From Dastarcus helophoroides (Eukaryota > Arthropoda > Insecta > Coleoptera > Bothrideridae): a stretch of DNA of 64,000 bases. Shown one piece after another: positions 10,972 to 21,392 of this stretch; the stretch's first letter is position 1, and each line of letters starts with the position of its first letter. The notes below the pieces were generated by a model. It was given only the letters and a program-made list of their open reading frames with translations. It was not told the origin of the DNA and searched no databases. The translations under genes were made by a program, and so were the position numbers. Location of the stretch: positions 21,106,129-21,170,128 of the forward strand of contig CM053330.1 in the NCBI GenBank assembly GCA_028583605.1. The letters are read 5' to 3'.

Positions 10972-13900
10972 CTAAAAAAGACGTTAATAAATCGCCGGGC
11001 TGGAATAGTCAATCTCAAAACCAGACATACTAGAGAGCACATTATGACGATTGAGCTAAACATGCCTTATGAAAAGTTTACTGGTTCAGGAATAATAGAT
11101 TTTTGTTGCATAATAAATAAATGGTACAGGAAATTCTCCACAAAGAACATGTGCCAAACGGCCACCAAATTGATGCCCTCCCCTCGAAATACAAAGTGCT
11201 CGAAAAATAGGCAATTTAAAAATTTTTACGTTCCAATTTAATAACTTTAGAAATAAATGTAGAAAACTCTACAATTAACCTCTTATTGTCCCAAGGGTCA
11301 TTTTAGGAACAAACCGAATACAATTATTTTCTACGGTAACAAAATTATATTTGAGATTTTGTAGAGCAGGTGTCTATCCTTTATGCCGGCTCCACTCTCG
11401 CGCCGCGAAAGTCCGCAAAATAGCGCGAACGCGAGTGTGGAGGCTTTCGTGTTCCGCTTCGCGCTGTTTCCCGTTCGAAGTCGGTTTTTTGGTCCGCGTC
11501 AAAGGATTCGCGAGACTTTGGCAAGGCGCAAGCGCGAATGCATCCACACTCGCGGCGTGAATTCAGTCACAGTTTTAGTCTTTTCTAGTGATTATTGTGT
11601 GGTTTCAGAGAGGACTATTTTCTTTTGTCTTTATTTGGTGTTCATTTTTAATATACAGATAATTATAATATACTATAACGCAAAGCGCAGCGGCAGCAGT
11701 AGTGGCTACCTGTGGGTCCATTTCTCTTGGAAGCGCGAACTACACTGCAAAGTTTGCGAGTATGGAAAGGCATGTTTTTCGTGCAAAAATCGCGCGCGAA
11801 TCGCAGCGTGAATTCATGCAGCGATTCACGCGCGTGTGTGGAGCTGTCATTAGGCACATGCTGGATACTATTACTTTCGCTACTAATTCATAAAGGGGCA
11901 TTAGTAGTTATTTAATTCGGTTATTATCCCGCAAGTTAGTAATTTTCGCAATAGTTCATTTGTAGTACTTTTGAGATTGGTTATATGGATCATAGTACCT
12001 TAATTTTTCGCTATTCTAAAACTGAAAGGTATCAGTGAAAGAAAAGTATTTTTTCGACTGGATATATTTATTGTGCTTACCTCACATGTCTTATAAGTTT
12101 CTAACAGTGCATCCCGCATTTCGTCATACAATTTGGAGTGCTCAGACTCTGGCAGTGCGGTTTTTTCCCGATTGAGTTTTTCTCTTTCCAATTTCTTATT
12201 AGAATACTCCCTTACATCATCAAGAATTCTTTTAGCTTGTTCATATGCCACTTTTGCTTCCTATAATATACATAAGATTAACAATTGTTCCAAATTGCAA
12301 GATTCATGAATACCTCAAGCCAAATTCTACCTTTATCGCCTTCAATTTTCAGTTCTTTTTTCATTTGAGCAATTATAACCTCATGCCTTTGGTGAACTAA
12401 TGAAGCAATTCTTTCTTTCTCTGCTGATAACAATTCAAGAAACCTTAGGGAAGAGAGTATATAAATATTGGGTCAAGTAATGATTAAAACATATTTTAAA
12501 TAAGCTGCTCTTTTATTAGAGTAGAAAAAAAGACAAATCGCAAACAAAAATTAATGATTTTAAATTAAAATTAGTGCAATTTTACTGCTTTATCTTCACA
12601 TGATAATGGTTCTGAGTAAAATAATTCACTGGAATATTTGTAAATTCATATTAAATATTTCAAAAAGCTATAAAGATGATTTAGTATCTTATTTTATTTC
12701 TACCGATATGTATATCTATTATATTATAATGTATTCATAAATTATTTCTTTATTGTCTATACATATATTATTATTTCCCAGTCGAGTAAAAAATATCTTT
12801 TAATTATTTTTGATTCCTACAAAACACTCACTTTTGTATGACTGGCCATGGGTACATTTCTTGCATTTTCGAAATATATTTTTTAGGGGGAAGTTTGTTT
12901 ATAACTTGAGTCCAAACATCTTTTGGGAGATGCTCTGGACCGGATTCATCAAGGTACGATCCATCCCAAAATGAAGGATTCAGCACTTTGTCCTCTATTT
13001 GATCAAGGAATATCATTCTATTTTCAATCTAGAAGCAGCCGAAAAAAAACGACATCAAAAAATATTTCACAATTATAAATTTTGAATGAAGCTATAGTTT
13101 CTAAAAATTAAAGCTATATTTTGTATATTTAAATTTTTTTAATATAAAAAATAGCCTAATATTAAAGAAGAAATATTAATTATTAGTTCCACAATCGGAT
13201 AGAAAGCACATAGTTTTGACTATTCGCTGCAACTTTCATGTCCTCCTCCAGTTCAATTTTCTTGTATAGGTTCTTTATATGTAATTTGTCACGCTGAACA
13301 CTAACAAACATATTTAGTAGGAGAATTTTTTCATTTTTTTGTGCAGCTATTGCCTTTTCTGCATTTTTTTTAATGGACGCCTTCTTCTGTGGTGAACTAC
13401 TGATTTCAAATTTCATTGCCTAGCGAGAAGTTTGTGGTAAAGATGTCACCTCCGAAAGTGCTTGAAGGCGCCATAGAATGTCACTAGAATGAGTATTTTG
13501 GCTCGACTTAACTCTACGAAAAAAATTATGGCTTGTGATTCTACCAACTTGTATAACCAATTTCTTTCACATATTTTATTTGCAGTGGAAAAAATGCTAC
13601 GGTTTATTTGATGACATATCTATTTTTTTGCGGAACCAAGAAAGATTAAAAATTCAACAAAAATTGCTCTAACGCGTTTAGATAACCAATCTTCAGAGAG
13701 ATACTAAATATAATATCCTATTGAAGATGATAGCTTGGATATCGAAACACGTTAGAGAACTTTTGCTGAATTTTTTAACCTTTATTGATTTCAGGGGACA
13801 GGATTTGTATATCAATTATTTATGACATATCTAGTCAATACGCAAAAGTCTCCTGCAACCTTATTATTGTTATCGAGGCTCTCATGCTATATTTCTCCGA

Positions 13901-16900
13901 TCTCTCACTAGACGCAGATCTGTAGTCTCGCTAGGTACAACGACTTGGCAACGACTAGAAAATCTTGAGATAAAAATCTCTTTGTTTGTTATTTGGTACT
14001 GATAAGAAATAATGCCGTTGTCCATGTGCTTTCAGTGCAACCGTTCGTTTCATACAATCATTTCCTATTCTTTAAATCCAATCGACCTTTTACTTATAAT
14101 TAAATTGTATCTTATTCATTATATACAGATAAGGAAAATGGTTAACTGTCCATGTAGAATGATAGGAAAATCTCTTTCTAAATCTCTCGCTTTCGTCTGC
14201 AGGATCCTCTGAACGTACTCCCCTACTTTGCCGAGATAAGCCGGTTTCTTTATTTAATTTGCTTACCAATGAATATTAGTTATTATTTTGCCTCAAAGTG
14301 ATACCGGGGAAGCGGAACTCAATTTACAGAAGTTTTAAAATCAGTTCGCCTGTCGCCAGACAACACTCGTTACTTTACGTTCCTGTGCATACGAGATTTC
14401 GCAGGCAGAAAATACGCCTTTTGCCTTCCCTTCCGGCTCGCTCTTTCACTTTTATTCATCTCGAGCGGGATTCAGTACCTGACCGTCAAGTAACCACATA
14501 GTGCTGTGTGTTTATCTTTTCCTTTTTAAATCTCGTAAATTTTTATTTCTGTGACATTCTTTCCGTGATCATTATTAATATTCGCGGGCCGCGGATAAGC
14601 CCCCCGTATTAAAAGGACACAAAACAATGGACTAAAAAACATGTAGATAATACAAATAGTAATAAAATTGTTGTGTGTTATTTCCAGTAACAACACACCT
14701 AAGAGCGATGATTTAGTACTGAAATTTCCCCTGTCACCAATTGTCGCCGCAGAATATCTCTTATCAATATATTTTCGCTCTCCATTCAATTGGTTTCGTC
14801 GGTGTAGGAGAATGCAAGGCCCATTTGTCTATCTCACCGACACGCTCTCAATGTTAAATCTCCCATTATATTCTCCTTACGGACAGTTTTCAACTTTCTT
14901 GTCTGTACATCTTTGATGTTACCAGTTATTTCTGGTAATATTGTAATAGTACTAAAATACGAAAGTAAATCAAATATGAACCGGAATTTGTTTTTAAAAA
15001 TTTATTGATACAAGATACATATATGCAAATTATTAACTGTTTTTCTACATAATCTCCTGATTTTGTTAGGCATTTTTCCCAACGGATTGGGAGTTTTTTA
15101 ATGCCATAATCATAAAAAGAGGGAAGGCGTATTTGCAGAAAATTGCTCACAAATGTCTCAACAGCAGCATCATCATGGAATCGCTCACCTCCTATAGCTT
15201 CTTTCAGTGGCCCAAACATAATCGCATGGTGATAAGTCGGGACTATAAGGGGGGTGTTCTAATGTTGTCCAGTGCATTTCCTCTAATCCTTTGATGTGTA
15301 AGATTGGCTCAGTGGGGGCGGACATTGTCGGGAAGCAAAATCACATTTCATGACCGAAAATTCACGCCTCTTCCGCCGATATGCATGTTTTGCTTCATCT
15401 AATACTTGGCAGTAGTAGTCAGCATTAACTGTACGACGGTCATGCAAAAAATCGACATGCACAACTCCTTAAAAAGCCCAAAACACTGTTCGCAAGAACC
15501 TTTCCAGCTGAGAGGCGAGTTTTTGCCTTGATGGGTGCACCTTTCTCCTTTCTTCTCCACTTCATGCTTGCTTGTTTAAATTCAGAGGTGTATTGGTCTC
15601 ATCACACGCAACGATACGTTGCAAAAAACCATCACCTTCACGTTGAAAACGTCCAAGATGGCGATGACAAATCTCCAGACGTTTTTGTTTCTGTTCTTCA
15701 GTCAAAAGATGAGGTATCCACCTGGCAGAAATTTTTCGAAACCCCAGCTTATCTGTAATGATGAATTCAGTACTCCCAAAGCTTATCCCTATCTGAGCTG
15801 CAATTTCACCAACAGTTAAACGGCAATGACCTTCCAAAAGGCATTGAACAGCATTAATCTTATCCGCAGTGACACTGGTCCGAGGACGACGGACATGGGG
15901 TTTATTTTCAACTTGAGTACGTCCTTCCAAAAATGTTTTGTGCCATTCATACACTTCAAGCCTTAAACTGGGCTTCTAATCTACAAAGAATTTTGGCACG
16001 CTTTACACCTTCAACGGCATTAAAATTATTAATAATGCGCTGCTCAACGTGCGGATGAACCACTTGCTCACTCATTGTATTTACAACTGACAAACGGCCA
16101 GAACGGAATTCGCTTGAGTGCATGAAGTCACGTGATATTTCCACCTAACATGTCTAAGAGTATGCGCATACTCCCGACGCCCTTATGGCGACATGATAAA
16201 AATTCCGGTTCACATTTAATTTACCCTCGTAGTTGACGTGCCTGTAAGGAAATAACTGATTTTTTAAAAAACTAATACGATATAAAAATACATATAATAT
16301 ATAATGAAAACTTGCTGGCAGCTAACATGACAGTATCAACGAATTTGGAAAAAATCATCATTCTTCACTTTACATAGAGGATTGGGTTATGTATTTAGTT
16401 TTTCTGTCATTTTTCTGTTAATACTGTCATTTTATAATTAGTGTTTCAGACCATTATTTTAGTATCTTGCAAGTGTACTGACTGACTAATTAACCAACAA
16501 GGTAAACTGGTGCAAAATTTAAAAATCGCAAGATAAACAAAGATCAAATATGAAATTTAAAGTGTTTGTTTTTTAATAACCCCTCAATCAGTGATTTATG
16601 CAGCAATGTGGGCACTGCAGAAAGATTTACCTTACGTACACATCCTATTTACTAATATTAAAACAGTAAATAGGGCGAGAGGTCAATTTATAAAAATGGG
16701 TGGGGATGAACGGCCCTTTAAATAAGGATAAATTTTTGATGTGGAGGAAAATTCTGTTCGATAACGATTTTAGAGTTTGGAAGTTTTATCCAAAGATCGC
16801 AATCGAAGTCACATGTAGCAGCTAGTAAGTAAATACATTGAAATTTGCCTAGAGGTCTGAAATTTCGCTGGCAGGAAGAATAAAATTTTGAATTTACTAG

Positions 16901-19900
16901 TGGAAAGGTTAACAAATCTCCGCCATAGAAATTTAAAAAAATTAAATAAAATAAAAGTAAAATAAAATACAGAGGAAATTGCCGGAAAGAAAATTTTGGC
17001 TTCAAAGAAATTGTGTGATAGGACTGATATGAACTCGTTAGTGACTGGCGAGTTCGAAATGAATTTTAACACAAGAATGGACATAAAAAAAAGAAAAATA
17101 GTAAACACTGTTTGTTTGTGTTCTTTTTATTAAAAAATAAAAACTATAAAAACGCTCCCAGTTTAGAAAAAATTGATCTTTAATTTTGATTGACTTGGAA
17201 AGGCGATAAATTGGAGATAGCCCCAAGGCCAAGAGCTCTCGGTACGCCATTGTAGTCATATGATGTTTCCCATTGTCATTGGACCGTTAAAACTACCACT
17301 TCTGACGAAATACTACTTTTTTTGGCCAAACCCGTCCGTTATCAATCCCCGATGGTGTTTGCAGTGTTGAATAAAGTTATCATTTTTCCACTCCTGGATA
17401 TCCGATCAAGTTTGAACCGTGTTCTGGCATCAGTTTGGCGCTGCACACTACCAAAAAGTAGAGGCGCATGATATATTAATCCGTTAAGTTAATAGTCGTG
17501 TTATCGTTATTTACAGGCCCTGATACGCTTGTAGAGCTCAGTTAATAGCGTTCTTGAGTGTTTTTTCCTTTGTGTTTTGTCGTAATCTTCAGTGAAGACG
17601 GATTCCAGTCCTAGGATCCCGATTGCTGCCTTACAGCAGGGCACCCCCATAAGACTCTCCTTTGCAGAGGAGGGTGAAATAAATAAGTAACATTTGATGC
17701 CGGTAACACAAACCTACATTAATTGTAACAAGTCTACAAGTTACAAGCGATTTGTCTGTACCTAGAGGTACTACATAATTCAGTAACAAATAGCAAAGCT
17801 CTTCAATTGTAGAAATTCCTCGATTCGTCACCTATATGTGGTCTACATACAGTGTCCAACTTAGAAAGAAACGGTTCATATCTTCATTATGGGTTACTTT
17901 AGAAAAAATATTGTTTTTTAAAATTGATTCTATTTTTATTGGGCATCCCCATAAGATATTTTCAGTATACAGGTGTCCGGTTTACTTTAAACGCTGATTA
18001 ATTTTATTTTTTTTTAACTTTGACTTTAATAACATACGGTAAGTTAAGAAAGCTGCGTTTCTAAGTTATTCAACCTTTTGTGAAAATTTTTCCAATTGCA
18101 CAATTGTCTTTAACATCTTCTAAACTATTAACTACACGAAAATACGGTTTTCACTATTCTATTTATCATATAACTTCAGCTAAGAAAAAAAAATATTCTT
18201 GCTTTCGAGAAACCAAAAAAAAAAAATTATTACAGATTTTTTCAATCGGATTATAAATAAAGAAGTTTACAGAAGATTTTAGAAAATGACGTTTTTCACA
18301 TTTTTTTTCTAATAAAATCTAAACAAGCATGTATTCGATTGTACTACTTTGCTTATTTAAGCGATTTTCCATCTCCACTAACAATTAAGATACTCATCTT
18401 ATTCCATGTTCATTGGAACGCATAGTATATTTTTAAGTATACTTTTTGGTTGTCAGCAGCAGGAACGATTCGGAGAGCTGTTTAAATGTTTCGCCTAGGG
18501 CGCCCAATCTGTTCGAACCAGCACTGGGTGCACGTCCCTTCGGCCCTTTGAAAGCATTTACCTGTCCAAGAGCCTTAAATCGTTTAAAATTTGGTGTTGG
18601 GGAGATTGAAATATCAGTTCATTTTTCAATAAAAATTTACAAGGCAATCAGCAGTCACAAATTCTTAACTTCTAATATTTAATACTTAACCTTTTTCAGT
18701 CTTGCATTGACTCTTTTATAGAGTATCAGTAGCAACTGTTTTTTTCGGAGAGAATCGACCATTGTTTCATATTTCCCATAATCCCCTTTTTTTCTCAGAT
18801 CTTCCACTAATTGATCCATCAATCCGTTTACCGTCTCATTTGATTCGGCTGGTACTTTTTCTGAAATAAATTGTCCAATTTATGATTTACACTGACTCTC
18901 TTAACAGTATTGGTAGATGTTGATAATGAATAATGACCTTCAATTTCATCTGCAATATTTTGCAGTAATATTTCATAGAAAGTTAGAACTTTCGTGCGTT
19001 TTTCATGATCATCTCGGTGAACAAAGATTTTTTCGATTTCATGGGGTGGTGGGCAATATTCTGGAAATCGTCTACCTAAAATTTCTTCTGCTGCCCTAAA
19101 ATTATACCTTATTATAAGAGTGGAAGATTAGAATTTAATTTAGGCTTATTGCGCGTTCTTAAAGCTACAATTTTAAGCGACTTTATAAGATGTTTCTTTA
19201 ATTCCTCAAACATTTAGATCACGCTGAATCTTTAAATCACAACATTTATAAAATTTGAAATTTTTAGTATTTTTCATTTGACCTTAACATTATATTAGAA
19301 AATATTGTCATATTCTTATTAATCTAATTGGTAATCAACAAATATGTAATTGTTAATCAACAAATATGTATAGATAGAATTACAAATTTATGAGAACCTT
19401 TGTAAAATATACAGCACATTATGTAATAACAAATAGGTATAATGATACAACATAAAATAAACAAATACTTACATCTGTCGACCACCTAACCAACGCGGTT
19501 CTTCATCACCCATAGAAATTGCTACATACGCGAAAGCACCATCTCCCCCAGGCAGAGTTCTTGTAGCAACGTAAGTCCTGCCGCCTTTTTCATTTTTTAT
19601 ATTTTCATCAGGCACGAAGTCGCTATCTCTTAACCAATCCGGTACCTATATATACAGAATGGACCATAAGTAATGGACACAGCGCAATGGTGGATTTTTC
19701 GAATAAAAATAATGTGATTTAGCTACATTTACCTTATACCAAAAGTTGATATTAACAGAGATACAGGGTGTCAAAGTTAAAAAAAAAATTAATTTTTTCC
19801 AATAACTATGAAATGAATTGTAATATAGGCACGAAATTTGGCACAAGGGGGTCTCTAAAGCCGACAAACTCTAATTTGCTAACATATTACAAATAGTGAT

Positions 19901-21392
19901 AGGGGGCACTACCTGCGCTTTCCTGCATAATTCTAAATCACCATAACTTTTTTGTACACCCACCTATATTAATTTTAAATGGGTTATTTTATTCCCTACA
20001 TCTTTTACGTAAAAAAGATGTACTTTCTAAAAGTTGATACCAGTAATCATTTCCAAGGTATTTGCCTTTAAAGCTTGACGTGCTTGGTTTTAAATTACTG
20101 AGATATTAAATTTTCGAAGTAGGATTGAAAAAAAGTAATCATAAGACAGCTAAATTATTTATGTCAAATATTACTTTGCTGAAAACATTATTACCCAAAT
20201 TTTGAAAACCTCAATAAAGAAAATCCAAAAAATTAAGACGTAATTTTTAAATTTTAATAGTCTGGGTGGTCCAAGCAAATATTTGGAGATAAATTTCAAT
20301 AAAAGACAGCCAGATTTTTAATTGTTTACAATCTTTTACATGAAAAAAGTCATTTCCCACATACTTATTTTTTTTAAATAAATTTGGTTTTGGCATTTTA
20401 TTTAAATTTGCTTTAGAAATTTAAAAAATATGTGTAATAATAATGTCAGTAAAGTAATATTTGATGTAAACTATTTTAGAGTCAGTTTTATTACTTTTAT
20501 TTTGAAACCTACTGCGAAAAATTCGCATTTACATAACTTAAAATAAAGGTACTGCCAACTTTAAACGCAAATATCTTGAAAACGGTTGCTTGTATCAACA
20601 TTTAAAAAGTATACCTTTTTTTCCGTAAAAAATGTAGGTGAATCATAATATTTATTTAAAATAAGTGCACATAAAGGCACAAAAAGTTATGATGCTTTAG
20701 AATAACAAAAGGTAGCGCAGGTGGCGCCCCCTACGAGTTACTGGCAATCTGTTAGCAAATTAGAATTTCTTGACCAAAGAAACCCCCCTATGCCAAATTT
20801 GCCAAATTTCTTGTCTATAGTGAAATGTGTTCATCAGTTATACGAAAAAATCACATTTTTTTTTTCAACTGTGACACCCTGTATGTTAATATCAACTTTT
20901 GGTATAAGGAAAGTGTGGCTAAATCACGTTATTTTTATACGAAAAATGTACTATTGCTCTATGTACCATTATTTATGATCCACCCTGTATATTAGTGGAT
21001 ATCTTTCTCTTTAATAAAACACTTTCATTTCATATAACAAGTACCTTTAATTCATCCGGTATCCTCTCAAACACATCAAACGCATCTGCAATATCTACGT
21101 CAGCCGGTGACTTTAAAAATGGTCCTTCCAACTTATTATTTTGCATACAGAGTAATAACTCAGCTAAATATATATTTCGACAGCGCTTCATCTCATATCC
21201 ATCGTACACTCCTCCACAGAGCTTTTGCAACCATTGCTTGAGAAGTCAAGTATTAGGTAGGAAATGCAAAAAGAATTACAAACTTACTTGACATTTTTCC
21301 TTTGTTTCCTCACATGTTATTTTTTGAAGATAAGAATTTGCAAAACCAAAGTAAAATATAAAGTCTTCGTCAAATTTTGCATCCAGATCCAT
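10729..21392 (-). CDS. DUF4485-domain coiled-coil protein (CEP112-like N-terminus), at least 10 exons
   Basis: I joined ten minus-strand exons by splice signals and matching phase: 21288-21392, 21045-21236, 19473-19645, 18938-19095, 18691-18860, 13186-13419, 12832-13028, 12314-12443, 12081-12260 and 10729-10971, about 590 codons. Residues ~10-90 match DUF4485 as in CEP112. Shared features are a hydrophobic first helix, a K-C-x2-W-[IL]-x-KLC block, then RNxYxxxLLxxMxxxxLEGPF. The rest is charged, heptad-like and coiled-coil-forming, with the basic tail KSSKKEGKK. CEP112 is centrosomal, so a centrosome or cilium role is an inference only. Two junctions are uncertain: exon 4 to 5 uses a weak GTCATT donor, and exon 6 to 7 has no clear donor. 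Whether exons 1-5 and 6-10 are one gene is inferred from phase and from the acceptor directly upstream of exon 6. Intron 5 (13420-18690) and intron 2 (19646-21044) hold transposons. Confidence 0.7.
10972..12080 (-). other. intron 9 of the DUF4485 gene
   Basis: Bounded by the donor GTAAGC after 12081 and an acceptor before 10971. It contains the GC-rich inverted-repeat island described separately; the remainder shows no gene. Confidence 0.65.
11377..11862. mobile_element. GC/CpG-rich inverted-repeat island, probable non-autonomous element
   Basis: Within A+T-rich intron DNA this ~480-bp block is rich in CGCG words. Its ends are inverted copies: GGCTCCACTCTCGCGC near 11388 faces the complement of GCGCGTGTGTGGAGCT near 11830-11846, so both ends read G(G/A)GCTCCAC(T/A)C(T/A)CGCG-like inward. 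Additional internal copies of the same word occur in both orientations (for example near 11428 and 11545). Overlapping open frames here are by-products of the CpG composition. Exact boundaries and target duplication were not resolved. Confidence 0.5.
12081..12260 (-). CDS. DUF4485 gene, exon 9
   Basis: 180 nt in phase 0 between acceptor ATTATAG and donor GTAAGC. The 60 residues begin EAKVAYEQAKRILDDVREY and are heptad-like and highly charged, consistent with a coiled coil. Confidence 0.8.
12314..12443 (-). CDS. DUF4485 gene, exon 8
   Basis: 130 nt between a pyrimidine-rich acceptor (CTCTTCCCTAAG) and donor GTATTC. Its first base completes the lysine codon left open by exon 7, and its last codon is complete. 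It encodes FLELLSAEKERIASL and following helical sequence. Confidence 0.8.
12832..13028 (-). CDS. DUF4485 gene, exon 7
   Basis: 197 nt from acceptor GCTTCTAG to donor GTGAGT. It reads IENRMIFLDQIEDKVL and ends at YPWPVIQ plus two bases of the next codon. It is the least coiled-coil-like part, with several Trp, Pro and Gly residues. Confidence 0.75.
13186..13419 (-). CDS. DUF4485 gene, exon 6 (3' boundary uncertain)
   Basis: An acceptor (CTTCTCGCTAG) lies right before GCA ATG, so the exon joins exon 5 in phase 0. Translation from AMKFEISSSPQKK runs to LSIRLWN and then meets TAA at 13183-13185. No convincing GT donor in phase 0 is seen before the stop; the best are a weak GTTAGT about 130 bases inside the exon and GTGCTT near the end. 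Alternatively the ATG at 13416 starts a separate small gene. Confidence 0.6.
13611..13833. mobile_element. foldback MITE, copy A, with 12-bp direct repeats
   Basis: A 199-bp insert (13623-13821) sits between two copies of ATGACATATCTA (13611-13622 and 13822-13833). Inside, GGAACCAAGAAAGATTAA with GCTCTAACGCG on the left faces inverted counterparts on the right (ACGTTAGAG and TTGATTTCAGGGGAC). It is the same family as the copies at about 28670-28876 and 58064-58300. No coding capacity. Confidence 0.75.
14958..16231 (-). mobile_element. complete but inactivated mariner transposon (1270 bp)
   Basis: Element 14960-16229 lies between TA dinucleotides (14958-14959 and 16230-16231), the mariner target. 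The 29-bp terminal inverted repeats start CGAAAGTAAAT on the left and, read inward, CGAGGGTAAAT on the right; both run into GAACCGGAATT. Length and structure are typical of mariner. The only gene is a broken transposase on the minus strand. Confidence 0.92.
15040..16075 (-). pseudogene. mariner transposase, disrupted
   Basis: Translation probably began at the ATG of MSEQVVHPHVEQRI (16073-16075). The HTH region continues to about 15960, where a frameshift and stop occur; the frame resumes with VYEWHKTF. The signatures ARWIPHLL and ACDETN (catalytic Asp at 15601-15603) are present. A second disrupted part carries DNVRPH followed by a stop, then PPYSPDLSPCDY with the last catalytic Asp. After another frameshift it continues FGPLKEAIGGERFHDD to KSGDYVEKQ. 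The spacing and WxPH/YSPDL motifs define a mariner DD34D enzyme. Multiple stops and frameshifts make it non-functional. Confidence 0.9.
18691..18860 (-). CDS. DUF4485 gene, exon 5
   Basis: 170 nt between acceptor TTATTTCAG and donor GTTAAG. The open phase reads KVPAESNETVNGLMDQLVED and ends YKRVNARLKK. The other two frames are blocked by stops. Confidence 0.72.
18938..19095 (-). CDS. DUF4485 gene, exon 4 (donor uncertain)
   Basis: Begins after acceptor ATTTTAG with the base completing the ATG codon from exon 3, reading AAEEILGRRFPEYCPPPHEI. I placed the donor at GAAG|GTCATT because it gives the phase needed by exon 5 and a ~77-base intron. The next candidate (A|GTGTAA) would leave an intron of only about 30 bases. 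Confidence 0.65.
19473..19645 (-). CDS. DUF4485 gene, exon 3
   Basis: 173 nt between acceptor TATATATAG and a consensus donor GTAAGT. It encodes VPDWLRDSDFVPDENI through EEPRWLGGRQ plus two bases. The acceptor lies about ten bases from the end of the foldback element that fills intron 2, so the insertion came very close to the splice site. Confidence 0.8.
19651..20991. mobile_element. 1.33-kb foldback element with ~300-bp inverted arms in intron 2
   Basis: Left terminus CAGAATGGACCATAAGTAAT (19655 on) and right terminus ATTTATGATCCACCCTG (to 20987) are inverted copies. The arms remain alignable for about 300 bp (19655-19960 against 20680-20987), sharing for instance TTATACCAAAAGTTGATATT. TATA flanks both ends (19651-19654, 20988-20991). 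A second, inner inverted pair (ACAGGGTGTCA near 19763 and TGACACCCTGT near 20872) lies within the arms. No coding capacity. Confidence 0.85.
21045..21236 (-). CDS. DUF4485 gene, exon 2 (core of the DUF4485 domain)
   Basis: 192 nt, phase 0, acceptor ACTTCTCAAG and donor GTACTT. It begins QWLQKLCGGVYDGYEMKRC and includes RNIYLAELLLCMQNNKLEGP. That block corresponds to the KNRNLYAKLLLHM...LEGPF block of CEP112 DUF4485. Confidence 0.85.
21288..21392 (-). CDS. DUF4485 gene, exon 1 (start codon)
   Basis: ATG at 21390-21392 opens MDLDAKFDEDFIFYFGFANS. The 35 codons end at KEKCQ directly before a consensus GTAAGT donor. The join to exon 2 yields KCQQWLQKLC, the conserved cysteine-tryptophan block of the domain. 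Confidence 0.82.

Larger units (their letters stand above)
13420..18690 (-). other. putative intron 5 of the DUF4485 gene (5.3 kb)
   Basis: Inferred from the donor GTTAAG after exon 5 and the acceptor before exon 6. It contains a foldback MITE (13623-13821) and a 1270-bp mariner (14960-16229). The stretches 13834-14957 and 16232-18690 hold no recognised gene, only scattered short frames. Confidence 0.55.

Noticed and set aside
11383..11893. Overlapping open frames on both strands in the GC-rich island
   Set aside because: Stops are rare there because of composition. The translations are Arg/Ser-rich in all frames and lack motifs.
15528..15819. Plus-strand open frames at 15528-15819
   Set aside because: These are shadows of the minus-strand mariner transposase.
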